A DNA stretch of 64,000 nt from Nocardia mangyaensis (GCF_001886715.1 NZ_CP018082.1:7130001-7194000); one strand, 5' to 3'; shown: positions 15,394 through 24,667, numbered from the stretch's first letter. Made by a program: numbers and translations. The notes: a model not told the origin generated them from the sequence alone.

Positions 15394-16092
15394 ATGTTCG
15401 AGAAGATCAACAGCAAGGTCGTCCGGGCCGACCTCGAGCGGGTCGGCGAGGTGGTCGGGCGGACCGGCGCGATGCTGTTCTACACCGGCCAGGTCTCCTT
15501 CTCTCCGCACCAGATTCCCGGTGCCGGTGCCGGTGCCGGATCGGGTGGCGGGTTGATGCGGATGGCCGGGCAGATGATGGCCGGTGAGCACGAGCGCACC
15601 ATGCTGGCCAGCGGAAGAGGCGTCGTCCATTACGGATTCGCCGGTCTCGAAGTGCACGTGGTGCACATGCAGCCGGGTGCGACCCTGCGGGTGGAGGCTT
15701 CGCGACTACTGGCCCATTCGGCGGCGCTGCAGACCTCGGTGGTGTCGGTGGCGAGTTCGGGCGGTGGCGGCGGTGGCGGTCTGATGGGGGCGCTGCGTGG
15801 CGCCGCCGCGGGCGTGGCGACCGGGCAGGGCATGTTCACCACCCAGCTCAGCGGGCAGGGCGCCGCGGTGCTGCTCGCGCACGGCGGGTTCCTGGAACTG
15901 CCAGTGGGCGGGCCGAATCCGGTGATCGTCGACCCGCAGGCGTTCGTCGCCGCCTACGGCGACGTCCAGACCGAGCTCAAAGCCGCGCTGAGTTGGCGCG
16001 ACGCCGTGGGCCGCGGTTCGGGCGAGGCGATGCAATTGCATTGCCACGGACAGGGTGTGGTGTACGTGCAGGCCTCCGAAGAGAAGTTGTGA
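15394..16092 (+). CDS. AIM24 family protein, second of three
   Basis: A 232-residue AIM24 protein. The N-terminus MFEKINSKVVRADL and GRTGAMLFYTGQVSF are typical, the central part has two long glycine-rich loops (GAGAGAGSGGG and a run of glycines near residue 127), and the end is GEAMQLHCHGQGVVYVQASEEKL. It begins 9 bp after the first AIM24 stop and is followed 5 bp later by the third, so the three form one operon. It is a diverged paralogue of both neighbours, not a recent copy. No catalytic residues can be assigned. Confidence 0.83.
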   Translation: MFEKINSKVVRADLERVGEVVGRTGAMLFYTGQVSFSPHQIPGAGAGAGSGGGLMRMAGQMMAGEHERTMLASGRGVVHYGFAGLEVHVVHMQPGATLRVEASRLLAHSAALQTSVVSVASSGGGGGGGLMGALRGAAAGVATGQGMFTTQLSGQGAAVLLAHGGFLELPVGGPNPVIVDPQAFVAAYGDVQTELKAALSWRDAVGRGSGEAMQLHCHGQGVVYVQASEEKL

Positions 16093-16096
16093 ACCG

Positions 16097-16858
16097 ATGA
16101 GCGAAATCCTGTCTCCGCACAATCTCGGCGCCAGCGACAACATTCCGGGCAACGACTACGCCTTCTGCATCGATCTGACCGGCCCGTGGTTCATGCGCAA
16201 GGGCGCGATGATCGCCTACTACGGCCAGATCCAGTTCCAGCTGCTCACCCACGGTCTGCAGGGCCACCTCGTGCACATGGTGAGCAGCAAGTTCTCCGCG
16301 CCGCTGTTCGTCGGTGACTACGTGGTGGCCGAGGGCCACGGCAAGCTGATCATCGGCGACCGCGGCTACGACATCAATTCCTATGATCTCGAGGACGGCA
16401 ACCTCACCATCCGGGGCGCCAACCTGCTCGCCTTCGAGCCGGGCCTGGCGCTCAAGCAGTCGATCGTGCCCGGTTTCCTCACCCTGATCGGCACCGGCAA
16501 GTTCCTCGCCTCCTCCAATGGTCCGGTGATGTTCGCCGAGCCGCCGCTGCGGGTCGACCCCGAGGCGCTGGTCGGCTGGGCCGACTGCCCCTCCCCCAGT
16601 CACCACTACGACGAGGGCTGGATCGGCAGCTTCCTGGCGGCGGGCGCGGCCAGGATGGGTGTGAACTCCGGCGAGGAGCGCCAGTTCGACTTCACCGGCG
16701 CCGGCACCGTGCTGATCCAGTCGACCGAGAAGATCATGAGCGACAACGCCTTGGTCCGCACCATCGAGGGCCAGCTCCAGAGCGGTATCTCCGTGGGCGG
16801 CCTGCAGCGCATCCACGGGGTCATCGCCCAGCAGCTCGCCGATCAGCAGCAGCACTGA
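16097..16858 (+). CDS. AIM24 family protein, third of three
   Basis: A 253-residue AIM24 protein, the longest of the triplet. Family traits: WFMRKGAMIAYYGQIQF, VGDYVVAEGHGKLIIGDRGYDIN, ANLLAFEPGL and FDFTGAGTVLIQSTEK. A C-terminal tail of about 35 residues after the barrel (IEGQLQSGISVGGLQRIHG...) is missing from the other two. ATG 16097 follows a GTTGTGAACC spacer and overlaps no other gene; the longer open frame upstream lies within the second AIM24 gene. It is probably cotranslated with its neighbours. Confidence 0.83.
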   Translation: MSEILSPHNLGASDNIPGNDYAFCIDLTGPWFMRKGAMIAYYGQIQFQLLTHGLQGHLVHMVSSKFSAPLFVGDYVVAEGHGKLIIGDRGYDINSYDLEDGNLTIRGANLLAFEPGLALKQSIVPGFLTLIGTGKFLASSNGPVMFAEPPLRVDPEALVGWADCPSPSHHYDEGWIGSFLAAGAARMGVNSGEERQFDFTGAGTVLIQSTEKIMSDNALVRTIEGQLQSGISVGGLQRIHGVIAQQLADQQQH

Positions 16859-16981
16859 CCGGCCGATCCAGAATCTGAAACGAGAACGCGCCAAAATCCG
16901 GCGGTGGCCGGACGGCGCCCGCTACGGTGGGCTCCGCCGAGAGAACGGTTCGGCGGTAGTTCGATCAGAGGAGTGGGCGCA

Positions 16982-18031
16982 GTGCAGCGTCGCAGCATCC
17001 GACGGGTCGTGGCGGTGGCAGTGTTGGCCGTCGGCGCGTCGATCATCACCGGTATCCCCGTCTCCGCCGACCCGGCCACCGCGCCCGGCGTGACGATCGA
17101 GGCGGTGACCTCGCCGAACGGGTCCTTCATCGAGAAGGTGGAGGTCACCGACTCCCGCCACCTGCGGCTGCACGTGTACTCCGCGGCGATGGACGCGACC
17201 TTCCCCGTCGATGTGCAGCGCCCCGCCGACACCTCGACGCCCAAGCCCGCGCTGTACCTGCTCAACGGCGCAGGCGGCGGCGAGGATCGCGCGTCGTGGC
17301 AGTTGCGCACCGACGCGCTGGATTTCCTGGCCGACAAGGACATCAACGTCGTCCAGGTCATCGGCGGCAAGTGGTCGTTCTACGCCGACTGGATCAAACC
17401 CGATCCGGTGCTCGGGGTGAACAAGTGGCAGACCTACATCGGCGAGGAACTGCCGCCGCTCATCGACGCGGCGTTGGGCACCAATGGGGTGAATGCCATT
17501 GCCGGGCTGTCGATGTCGGGTGTTCCGGTGCTCAATCTCGCCATCAACCATCCCGGGCTCTTCCGCAGCGCGGCGGTGTACAGCGGTCTCACCCAGGTCA
17601 GCGATCCGGCGGGGCAGCAGGCGGTGCGGGCGACCGTGGAGATGTACGGCGGTGGGGACACCGAGAACATGTGGGGGCCGATCGGCGGGCCGCTGTGGGT
17701 GGCCAACGATCCCCTCGTGAACGCCGAGAAGCTGCGCGGCACCCATCTTTTCGTGTCCACCGGCACCGGCATCCCGGGTATCCACGACGCGCCGGGCGGG
17801 CCGTTCCGGATGGAGAAGCCCGCCGACACACCGAAGACCGTGGCGCTGGGCGCGCTGATCGAGGGCGCGATCTTCCTCGGCGCGCACAACCTGCAGGCTC
17901 GACTCGGCCGCCTCGACATCCCCGCGACCTTCGTCTATCGCGACACCGGCACCCATTCCTGGGGCTATTGGCAGGACGACCTCAAGTCGTCGTGGCCGGT
18001 GCTGGCGAAGGGGCTGTTCCCCGCAGCGTGA
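16982..18031 (+). CDS. Secreted esterase / mycolyltransferase-like alpha/beta hydrolase
   Basis: A 349-residue exported protein. The start is GTG 16982 with GAGGAG about 12 bp upstream. A signal peptide covers about residues 1-30 (RRVVAVAVLAVGASIITGIPVSA). The rest resembles the antigen-85/esterase D fold: a hydrophobic strand ALYLLNGAGGGED, the nucleophile elbow GLSMSGVPVLNLA (S in GxSxS rather than GxSxG), then a YRDTGTHSWGYWQDDL block providing the catalytic His. In mycolic-acid bacteria such proteins transfer mycolates to trehalose or arabinogalactan, or act as esterases. The GLSMSG elbow matches the mycolyltransferase type. It overlaps the convergent HAD gene by 50 bp and is an unexpected passenger inside the Ter island. 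Confidence 0.85.
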   Translation: MQRRSIRRVVAVAVLAVGASIITGIPVSADPATAPGVTIEAVTSPNGSFIEKVEVTDSRHLRLHVYSAAMDATFPVDVQRPADTSTPKPALYLLNGAGGGEDRASWQLRTDALDFLADKDINVVQVIGGKWSFYADWIKPDPVLGVNKWQTYIGEELPPLIDAALGTNGVNAIAGLSMSGVPVLNLAINHPGLFRSAAVYSGLTQVSDPAGQQAVRATVEMYGGGDTENMWGPIGGPLWVANDPLVNAEKLRGTHLFVSTGTGIPGIHDAPGGPFRMEKPADTPKTVALGALIEGAIFLGAHNLQARLGRLDIPATFVYRDTGTHSWGYWQDDLKSSWPVLAKGLFPAA

Positions 18032-18848
18032 GTGCGGCGTGGGCATGGAACCAGGCGAGGATCTCCTCACCAGCCAGGATTCCGGCAGCTGTGGTGACGG
18101 TGAGGTTCGGGGCGGTGAAATTCAGTTCCTCGAGTTCGCCGTGGCGGGGGCGGATGGCGGCGTCGGCGGCGCGGAGCATGGGGGCGTCGAGGGCGCCGTC
18201 GCCCGCGGCGTACAGCGGCGCGGGCGCGGCCAGTTCGCCGGAATCCACCAGGCGGCGGCGGACCTCGGCGATGGCGAAGCTCTTGCTGACGGCGTCGGGC
18301 ATCGTGTAGATCTTGCGACCCTGCTGCGACGCCGACCAGCCGTGCGCGCGACACCAGGTGTCCCAGGTGGCGAGGAAGCCCGCGGGCACCGCGTCGGGGT
18401 GAACGACCAGGTAGCAGAACAGATCGTCGGCCTCGCGATATTTCATGACCCAGGAATCGTCGACGCGGGTGCGCAGTTCGGCGCCGACCTCGGCGAGCGT
18501 GGCGCCGGTGGTACGCACCTGGTCATCGATCGCGGTGCGCCAGGTCGGATCGGGAAGGCCGTCGACGAGGATGTTGCCGCCATTGCTGGTGACCGCGTAG
18601 CGCCACGGCGCGCCCGGCAGCGCGATCCGCTGGAACTGCTCGATGGTGCGGGTGGTCGTGGGGAGCACCGGCGCCGTGGCGGCCAGCTGCCGCAACTGGG
18701 CGACGGCCGTCGTGGTCATGTACGACAGCGGTTCACCCTCGTAGTACTCCACACACTCCGCGGCCACCGCGTCCGCGCCACCGAAGGCATTGCGCGAGAA
18801 GATCATCGTACGATCCAGGTCGGTGGCGAACAGGGCCTCGGCGGTCAC
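17982..18848 (-). CDS. HAD-superfamily hydrolase of the Ter-associated biosynthetic operon
   Basis: A 288-residue Cof/sucrose-phosphatase-like HAD phosphatase. Motif I is DLDRTMIF (DxDxT) near residue 9, motif II TTRT near residue 60, and the C-terminal motif AAGDGALDAPML supplies the Mg-binding aspartates. The cap region lies between. The GTG start overlaps the stop of the PRTase-StiP gene by 4 nt (GTGA), so it is the last gene of a leftward operon. HAD, PRTase, CitE-like and StiP genes are the set described by comparative genomics of Ter stress systems, where they are predicted to make a nucleoside-like compound. The 3' end overlaps the convergent esterase gene. Confidence 0.85.
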   Translation of the reverse strand: MTAEALFATDLDRTMIFSRNAFGGADAVAAECVEYYEGEPLSYMTTTAVAQLRQLAATAPVLPTTTRTIEQFQRIALPGAPWRYAVTSNGGNILVDGLPDPTWRTAIDDQVRTTGATLAEVGAELRTRVDDSWVMKYREADDLFCYLVVHPDAVPAGFLATWDTWCRAHGWSASQQGRKIYTMPDAVSKSFAIAEVRRRLVDSGELAAPAPLYAAGDGALDAPMLRAADAAIRPRHGELEELNFTAPNLTVTTAAGILAGEEILAWFHAHAALTLRGTAPSPAPATTT

Positions 18849-21436
18849 TGGTCGAGCTCCTTGATCAGGCCCATGCAGGAGTACGCCAGGTCCGGCACCA
18901 CTTCCACCGGGACATCGCGTGCGGCGGCGAGCAATCGGATGTGGGCGTGTTCGGGGGCATCGGCCTCGCGGACGAGGACTCGCCACGGCACCCGCCGCAG
19001 CAGCACACGGGTGGTCTCGCCGACACCGGGCTTCACGAAATTCACACTGGCGACGCCATATTCGGCGCGCACGCGCTCCACCGACGCCCAGCCCGACCAA
19101 TCCGGCGTCCGGTCGGAATCCCGGATCGCCGCGACGGCATCCGGGACCTGATCGGCGACGACGGGAAAGGCGGCGGTCACCGCGTCGAGCAGCTGATTGG
19201 AGACATCCGCGTCGGCGAGTTCGCGATAGAACTTGGCGCCGTGGAAGTCTCGGGGCCCGATCAGGGTCTCGTTGAGGACCGTGCGTGACACCAAACCGGA
19301 GACAGTCGAATTCAGGCAGGCAGAGGCGATGAGGAAGTCGTCGCGAGTACCGTAGGTGCGCACGGAGTTGCCCGGGTCCGCCAGCACCACCAGCTCGTCG
19401 TTGAACCGCGCCCCGCCCGCCGCGTGGTAGGTGTCGAGCGCCTCGGTGAGCTCACGGGTGATGGCGCCCTTGCCGGTCCAGCCGTCGACGAACACGATCG
19501 ACGACGGATCATGGTGGTGCGCCAGATAATCCAGCGCCACCGCATCGATGCCGCGATCACGCACGATCGACACCGCGTAGTGCGGCACGGTCAGCACCGG
19601 ACGCCCGACACCACTGGCCAGCCACCGTCGCATGAGCACGCCGACCGGCGTTCCAGCCCTGGCCAGCGAGACCAGCACGATGTCCTCACCACGCTCGGCG
19701 ACCACCAGCTCGGACACCGTCGCCACGGCCACCGCCAAGCGCTCGGCACTGTCGGCCAGCACCCGATCGAACAACTCGCGATACTCGGCGTCGGGCTGGT
19801 ACTCCACCGGCAGCGACTCGGCGTAGTGCGCCACACCAGCCTGGATCCGGCGCTCACGTTCGGCGACATCGGCTTCGAGATCGGCACCCGAAAGGTCCTT
19901 GAGCAACCAGGAAACCTCTTCGGCCGCATACGAACCGAAATCGGGACCGTGCAGCGCCTCGGGGAAGGTGCGTCCGACCGCGGCCGGGACGCGCGATGGC
20001 GTCGCGGCGGTGCGGTTCTCGTGGAGAACGCGTGGGTCGGCGCCGGGCGCTACCGCGAGGAGGACATCCGCGCCCGAAGCGGTGAGGACGTCGACCAGGC
20101 CGCCGGGGGCGAGGAGTTCGGCAGTGTCGGCGGGCGGGTCGAGGACGAGGAGCAGGACCGGCGCCTCGTCGCTGTCGGGCAACTGCGCGTTGTAGAGATA
20201 GCGCTGGGCGGCGGGGTCCGGTTCCGGGGCGGTGAAGCGGAAGCCGCGGCGCAGGGGGTAGCCGGGTTCGTCCAGGACGTAAGCCGGTGAGCGGGTGGTT
20301 GTCTGGAAGCGGGTCGGGATGCCGCCGTCGGCGAGTTCAGCGGCCAGGCGCAGCGGAAGATACATGAGTTCCTCGTGGCCGAGCACGATCACCGGGCGAC
20401 CGGGGAACTCCGCGCTCAGGCGCGCCTGTACCGCGTCGGCGGCGGCCTTGACCGCCACGTCGAACGCCGGAACATCTGTGTTCAGGACGCCGTGTCTGCC
20501 GCCTTCGGGAACATCAGCCGGCCAGGGCAGTTCGCATCGGCCGAACGAACCACGCTGCGCCGCTGTCGGATTGAGCTCCGGGTCGGGCAGGGCGGCGACC
20601 GACTCGACCAGCCCGTCCGGCAGGTCGGTGCGACCGGCGGCCAGGCAGACGGTGTCGATCCGCGCGCCCAGTTCGGCGGCGAACTTCTCGAACTTGTCGC
20701 GGTCGGCGGCGGTGCGCATGTCGACCAGTGAGGCGAGCACGTAGTGCGCGCGGGGCGCGAAGGCGTGCAGGGCGCGGACCGCGTCGATGGCGGTGTCGCC
20801 GGTGGAGATCTCGTCGTCGACCAAGACCAACGGCAGGTCGTTGGCGAAGATCTCCCCCGGCGCGGGCTGGAGCAGATGCGAGGTGGCGTGCGAGTGGCCC
20901 TCCTCGAACCCGGTCAGCGTGGTGGCACGCGGCTCGTGCCTGCGGGTGGAGTGCAGGTAGCAGGCCGCGTCGAGGCGAGCGGCCACGCAATGACCCAGAC
21001 CTGTCGCGGTCTCGGCGAATCCGAGGACGACAGCCGCCCGCGCACCGAGCTGCTCGCGCACGAGATCGCCGAGTCGCTCACCCGCGCCGATCACCACGCG
21101 CGGGTCGGTGGGCAGGTGTTTGCCGAGCACGGTGGACACGAGCAGATGCGCACGCCGCGGATTGCGGCGAAGTCCCGGCCGCACCAGCTCCGCGATCGAC
21201 AGCCCGGCGCCCGACGCCTCCAGAGACGACAGGCCCACCGAGGACACGTCGAGGGCCACCGCGGCAGAAGGCGACGCGACCGCACCGGAGACGACCTCAG
21301 CGCTCAACCCATCGACCGGCGATGCGACGACCGGCGACACGGTCGAGCGCGGTGTCGCCGAGAAGCACTCCGCGTGATGCAGCACGATCCCCAGATGCTC
21401 GGTCGCCCACGGCGTTTCCCGATCGAATCCGCTCAT
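18845..21436 (-). CDS. PRTase-TRSP-StiP fusion protein of the Ter island
   Basis: An 863-residue protein joining two enzymes often encoded apart. Residues about 70-260 are an orotate-type phosphoribosyltransferase with the PRPP loop VLVDDEISTGDTAIDA. Residues about 330-420 are the TRSP domain, including the eponymous motif in QTTTRSPAYVLDEPGY. Residues about 480-790 are a StiP-type domain: FGSYAAEEVSWLLKDLSG, SLARAGTPVGVLMRRWL, VDGWTGKGAITREL, and SACLNSTVSGL with the conserved Cys707. A short C-terminal domain follows. ATG 21436 overlaps the upstream stop by 4 nt. Family knowledge predicts formation of a ribosylated small molecule. StiP was first called a cysteine protease, but its activity is not settled. 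Single-frame continuity shows the fusion is real in this sequence. Confidence 0.87.
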   Translation of the reverse strand: MSGFDRETPWATEHLGIVLHHAECFSATPRSTVSPVVASPVDGLSAEVVSGAVASPSAAVALDVSSVGLSSLEASGAGLSIAELVRPGLRRNPRRAHLLVSTVLGKHLPTDPRVVIGAGERLGDLVREQLGARAAVVLGFAETATGLGHCVAARLDAACYLHSTRRHEPRATTLTGFEEGHSHATSHLLQPAPGEIFANDLPLVLVDDEISTGDTAIDAVRALHAFAPRAHYVLASLVDMRTAADRDKFEKFAAELGARIDTVCLAAGRTDLPDGLVESVAALPDPELNPTAAQRGSFGRCELPWPADVPEGGRHGVLNTDVPAFDVAVKAAADAVQARLSAEFPGRPVIVLGHEELMYLPLRLAAELADGGIPTRFQTTTRSPAYVLDEPGYPLRRGFRFTAPEPDPAAQRYLYNAQLPDSDEAPVLLLVLDPPADTAELLAPGGLVDVLTASGADVLLAVAPGADPRVLHENRTAATPSRVPAAVGRTFPEALHGPDFGSYAAEEVSWLLKDLSGADLEADVAERERRIQAGVAHYAESLPVEYQPDAEYRELFDRVLADSAERLAVAVATVSELVVAERGEDIVLVSLARAGTPVGVLMRRWLASGVGRPVLTVPHYAVSIVRDRGIDAVALDYLAHHHDPSSIVFVDGWTGKGAITRELTEALDTYHAAGGARFNDELVVLADPGNSVRTYGTRDDFLIASACLNSTVSGLVSRTVLNETLIGPRDFHGAKFYRELADADVSNQLLDAVTAAFPVVADQVPDAVAAIRDSDRTPDWSGWASVERVRAEYGVASVNFVKPGVGETTRVLLRRVPWRVLVREADAPEHAHIRLLAAARDVPVEVVPDLAYSCMGLIKELDQ

Positions 21437-22644
21437 TCGGCGATCATCGCTGTCAGCAGATCCACGAAAGAAACTCCCTTGTTCGCGACGCCGAACGCGC
21501 GAGCCCGGACCAGCGTCTGCCGGGCCCAACTGCGGTGCGGGCGCATCTCGTTCATCTTGTTGCGGTATTCCGAGGCGGCCACGCCACCGACGTCGGCGGC
21601 CATGATGTCGAGCGCGTCGGCGTACTCCTCGTGCGTCACCACCGACAGCGCGTGCACGGCGGCCACATGCGAGGGGTGGATCACCGTCTTGCCCTGGATG
21701 CCGTTGGCGCGGTCGAGGGTGATCTCGCGCAGCAGGCCGTCGAGGTCGCGGCTCACCAAGTACTGGCGGAACGGGACCGCGTCGGACTCCTCGAACGGCG
21801 CGGTCCGCAGCAAGGGCCGGAACATCCGCTCGTGATCGGCGAAGTACTCCCACACCGGTCCGGTGATGATGAACCCGGTGCCGTCGGTGCGGCCGAGGTA
21901 GTTGACGATGTCGGCGATCACATCGGCGACCACCCGCACGTCGTAGATCGTGAGATCGCGGTCGCGGCGGATGCCGAACGTCGAGCACATGTCGGTGGCG
22001 CCGATCCGCACCGCCAGCAGCTGGTCGCGGTGCGTGGCGAGCAGGTCGGCGATGCGCGAGAGCTGTTCGTCGCGGGTCTGGCGATGCACCAGACTCGCCG
22101 ATTCCAGCACCGGCATGCCGTAGACCGGGCGACCCAGCCGATGGCTCGCCGCGTCGAGGGCGGCCAGGTAGGCAGGCCCGGTGGCCGCGTCGAACTTGGG
22201 GAAGACGAACCCGGTGAGAGCGCGCGCGCCCGGCCCGAGCAGCTCGACCAGCTCGGTGACGGTCTGCGCGTCGCGCACCCGCACGAACAGCATCGGATTG
22301 GGATCCTGGCTGCGCGCCAGCAGATCCAGCGTCGCCACCGCGTGCTCCTTGGCGGCCTCCACCTGGTGATCGGCGACGGCGTCCTCGAGGTCGATCACCA
22401 TCGAACACACCCCGCGCGCCGCCCGTCTGCGGATCGTCTCCGCCAGATCCGGTCTGGTCGCGGGCACGTACAGGGTGGCGCCCAGGGCGGTCGCGAGTAA
22501 CTCCCGATCGTCGGAGGCGACGATCGGTTCCGGCTCGACCAGGAACAACTCCCGGCTGCGCGGTCCCTGCAACTGCCGAAAATGGCGCAGCGGAGTCTGC
22601 TTGTACAGGCAAACCTCCGGTACGACGGCGTACCCCGCGGTCAT
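21433..22644 (-). CDS. HpcH/HpaI aldolase / CitE-like C-C lyase of the Ter island
   Basis: A 403-residue TIM-barrel protein of the citrate-lyase beta/HpcH superfamily. Visible motifs are TLYVPATRPDLA near the N-terminus, MVIDLEDAVADHQ (metal-binding and arginine region), VFPKFDAATG, IGATDMCSTFGIRR and GKTVIHPSHVAAVHAL. The last is the usual GKxxIHPxQ block of CitE proteins. I prefer ATG 22644 because GAGG lies 8 bp before it; GTG 22653 is possible. It overlaps the PRTase-StiP start by 4 nt and follows the coiled-coil gene after 39 bp. In the Ter biosynthetic module this lyase is predicted to form or break a C-C bond in the metabolite. The substrate is unknown. Confidence 0.86.
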   Translation of the reverse strand: MTAGYAVVPEVCLYKQTPLRHFRQLQGPRSRELFLVEPEPIVASDDRELLATALGATLYVPATRPDLAETIRRRAARGVCSMVIDLEDAVADHQVEAAKEHAVATLDLLARSQDPNPMLFVRVRDAQTVTELVELLGPGARALTGFVFPKFDAATGPAYLAALDAASHRLGRPVYGMPVLESASLVHRQTRDEQLSRIADLLATHRDQLLAVRIGATDMCSTFGIRRDRDLTIYDVRVVADVIADIVNYLGRTDGTGFIITGPVWEYFADHERMFRPLLRTAPFEESDAVPFRQYLVSRDLDGLLREITLDRANGIQGKTVIHPSHVAAVHALSVVTHEEYADALDIMAADVGGVAASEYRNKMNEMRPHRSWARQTLVRARAFGVANKGVSFVDLLTAMIAE

Positions 22645-22683
22645 TCCCCCCACCTCATCTGTCGGGCCAATTGTGTGTGTTCT

Positions 22684-23886
22684 CTACTCGTGTTTTCTCA
22701 TGCGGTCGACCACTCCGGCGATGAACTCCGCGACGGTACCCAGTTCGGACACATATGCCCAATAGTCTGGATGACGACCCTTCAGTCCCGAAGTGATCCG
22801 TTCGAGGCGTTCGGCTTGCGCATCGAGCACCGAACCCCATTCGGCGACCAGTCCTCGGTCGACCGCGAGCATCTGCGCGTCCCGCAGCCGGAATCGTACG
22901 GTGCGGGCCTGCGCTTCGGGATCGGCGCGCACCCCGCGGAGCAGTTCGAGCCGTCGGGTGACAGCGTCGACCAACTGCTCGGCCTCGGCGAGGTGCTGGC
23001 GTGCGGCGGCGGTCAAGTCAAGGGCGGTCTCCGGGTCACGATCGGCAGCCGCGACGCGGGCTCCGACCAACTCGGCGTCGGCGGCGTCGATGCCGCGCTG
23101 GCTTTCCCGCTCATTGTTGGTCAGATCCGCCGAACTCGCAGCACTGAACTCCCGCAGCAGCGCCGAGTAGGCGGGCCCGAGCGCGGCGGCGCGATTGCGC
23201 ACCGCGGCCAACCGGGTCGTCACCGAGGCGATCGCGTTCGTGGCGGCGGTCACGCGAGAAGGGGCCTGCGCCAAAGCATCCGACAGATCCGCCGTCGCCT
23301 GCTGCACCTGCGCGGCGGCCTCGCGCGCGCTCGCGACGGCTGCCAGTGGATCGACCGCGGACGCTGTGATCAGAGCCTCGTTCAGCCGCCTTACACCACC
23401 GGAGACCGACGGATACGCCGCGAACTCCGAGCCCGCCGCCTTCGCCAGGACACCCTCGGCATCGGCCCGCACCCGCGCGAGCAACTGCGGCACCGTCGCC
23501 CGCACGCTCGCCGCCTCCGCCAGCCCGGCGCTGTTGGCGTGATAGAACTCGTCGACCCCGCGCGCGGCCTCGTGCAGCTGCCGGACCACGGCGTCGGCCC
23601 TGGCCGGACCGTGCGGGATCGGCGTCCCGGTCGCCTCGGCGGTGTCGAGCTCCTCGGTGAGACTCAGATAGGCGCCCGCCGCCGCGTAGCAGCGCGCCCG
23701 CACCGGCTCCCACGCCGCGCCGACCCGGCGATCGGGGAAGACCTGATCACTGGCCACCACACCCGCCTCCGCCGCCGACTGCCTGCGATCCATATCGAGG
23801 AAGGCGGCCGAGGTCGCGGCCCGCGCTCCGCTGATCCACTCATGATCAGGCCCCGATCTGAACCATCCGCGTCTGCGAGGTGTCAC
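22684..23886 (-). CDS. Ter-island coiled-coil protein of unknown function
   Basis: A roughly 400-residue protein made almost wholly of Ala/Glu/Arg-rich helices with heptad-like spacing, rich in coiled coil from about residue 60 to 370. No enzyme motif or membrane segment is visible. The N-terminus has a short basic segment (PRRRGWFRSGPDHEW). The start is uncertain: GTG 23886 or GTG 23892, both behind AAGGGGAC. It is the first gene of the leftward operon that continues with the CitE-like, PRTase-StiP and HAD genes, and it is divergent from terD. Proteins of this look are usual companions of the module and probably scaffold it. That is inference. Confidence 0.7.
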   Translation of the reverse strand: MTPRRRGWFRSGPDHEWISGARAATSAAFLDMDRRQSAAEAGVVASDQVFPDRRVGAAWEPVRARCYAAAGAYLSLTEELDTAEATGTPIPHGPARADAVVRQLHEAARGVDEFYHANSAGLAEAASVRATVPQLLARVRADAEGVLAKAAGSEFAAYPSVSGGVRRLNEALITASAVDPLAAVASAREAAAQVQQATADLSDALAQAPSRVTAATNAIASVTTRLAAVRNRAAALGPAYSALLREFSAASSADLTNNERESQRGIDAADAELVGARVAAADRDPETALDLTAAARQHLAEAEQLVDAVTRRLELLRGVRADPEAQARTVRFRLRDAQMLAVDRGLVAEWGSVLDAQAERLERITSGLKGRHPDYWAYVSELGTVAEFIAGVVDRMRKHE

Positions 23887-24081
23887 CGGCACGTCCCCTT
23901 CCCGAACCGCGGAACAGTCCGCGGTGCGCACTCCTCGTCGATGGTAGGAGATTCCCCCCGTTCACCAGGGCTGCAGCTCGTTCCTACGCAAGTTCGGCGA
24001 AACCTATTACTGTCGTAGCCGTACCCGGCGATTCGGACATGCCGGGAAACGACACACCGGACCAACCGAAGGGATTCCCGC

Positions 24082-24657
24082 ATGGGTGTCAGTCTGTCCA
24101 AGGGCGGCAACGTTTCGCTGACCAAAGAGGCCCCGAACCTGACCGCGGTCGCGGTCGGCCTCGGCTGGGACGTCCGCACGACCACCGGCACCGACTTCGA
24201 CCTCGACGCGAGCGCGATCGCCACCGGCGGCGACAAGAAGGTCGTCTCCGACAAGCACTTCGTATTCTTCAACAACCTGAAGTCCCCGGAAGGCGCCATC
24301 GAGCACACCGGCGACAACCTCACCGGTGAAGGTGACGGCGACGACGAGGTCATCAACGTCGACCTGGCCAACACCCCGCCGACCATCGAGAGCATCTTCT
24401 TCCCGGTCTCGATCTACGACGCGGAGTCCCGCAGCCAGTCGTTCGGCCAGGTGCGCAACGCCTACATCCGCGTTGTCGACCGGGCCAACGGCAACGAGCT
24501 CGCCCGCTACGACCTCACCGAGGACGCCTCGACCGAGACGGCTATGGTCTTCGGCGAGCTGTACCGCAACGGTGCCGAATGGAAGTTCCGTGCCATCGGG
24601 CAGGGCTACGCCTCCGGTCTGGCCGGTATCGCCCGCGACTACGGCGTCAACGTCTAG
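24082..24657 (+). CDS. terD: TerD family calcium-binding stress protein
   Basis: A 191-residue single-domain TerD protein of canonical length. It opens with MGVSLSKGGNVSLTKEAP and shows GLGWDVR, DFDLDASAIA, the acidic metal-site cluster GDNLTGEGDGDDEVINVDL, and FGELYRNGAEWKFRAIGQGY. TerD/TerE proteins bind calcium through the two acidic clusters and are linked to tellurite, oxidative stress and phage tolerance. The upstream 195-bp gap is shared with the divergent operon. The DUF475/TerC gene follows 70 bp downstream beyond a hairpin terminator, which may give partial read-through. Confidence 0.95.
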   Translation: MGVSLSKGGNVSLTKEAPNLTAVAVGLGWDVRTTTGTDFDLDASAIATGGDKKVVSDKHFVFFNNLKSPEGAIEHTGDNLTGEGDGDDEVINVDLANTPPTIESIFFPVSIYDAESRSQSFGQVRNAYIRVVDRANGNELARYDLTEDASTETAMVFGELYRNGAEWKFRAIGQGYASGLAGIARDYGVNV

Positions 24658-24667
24658 TCACCATCAT

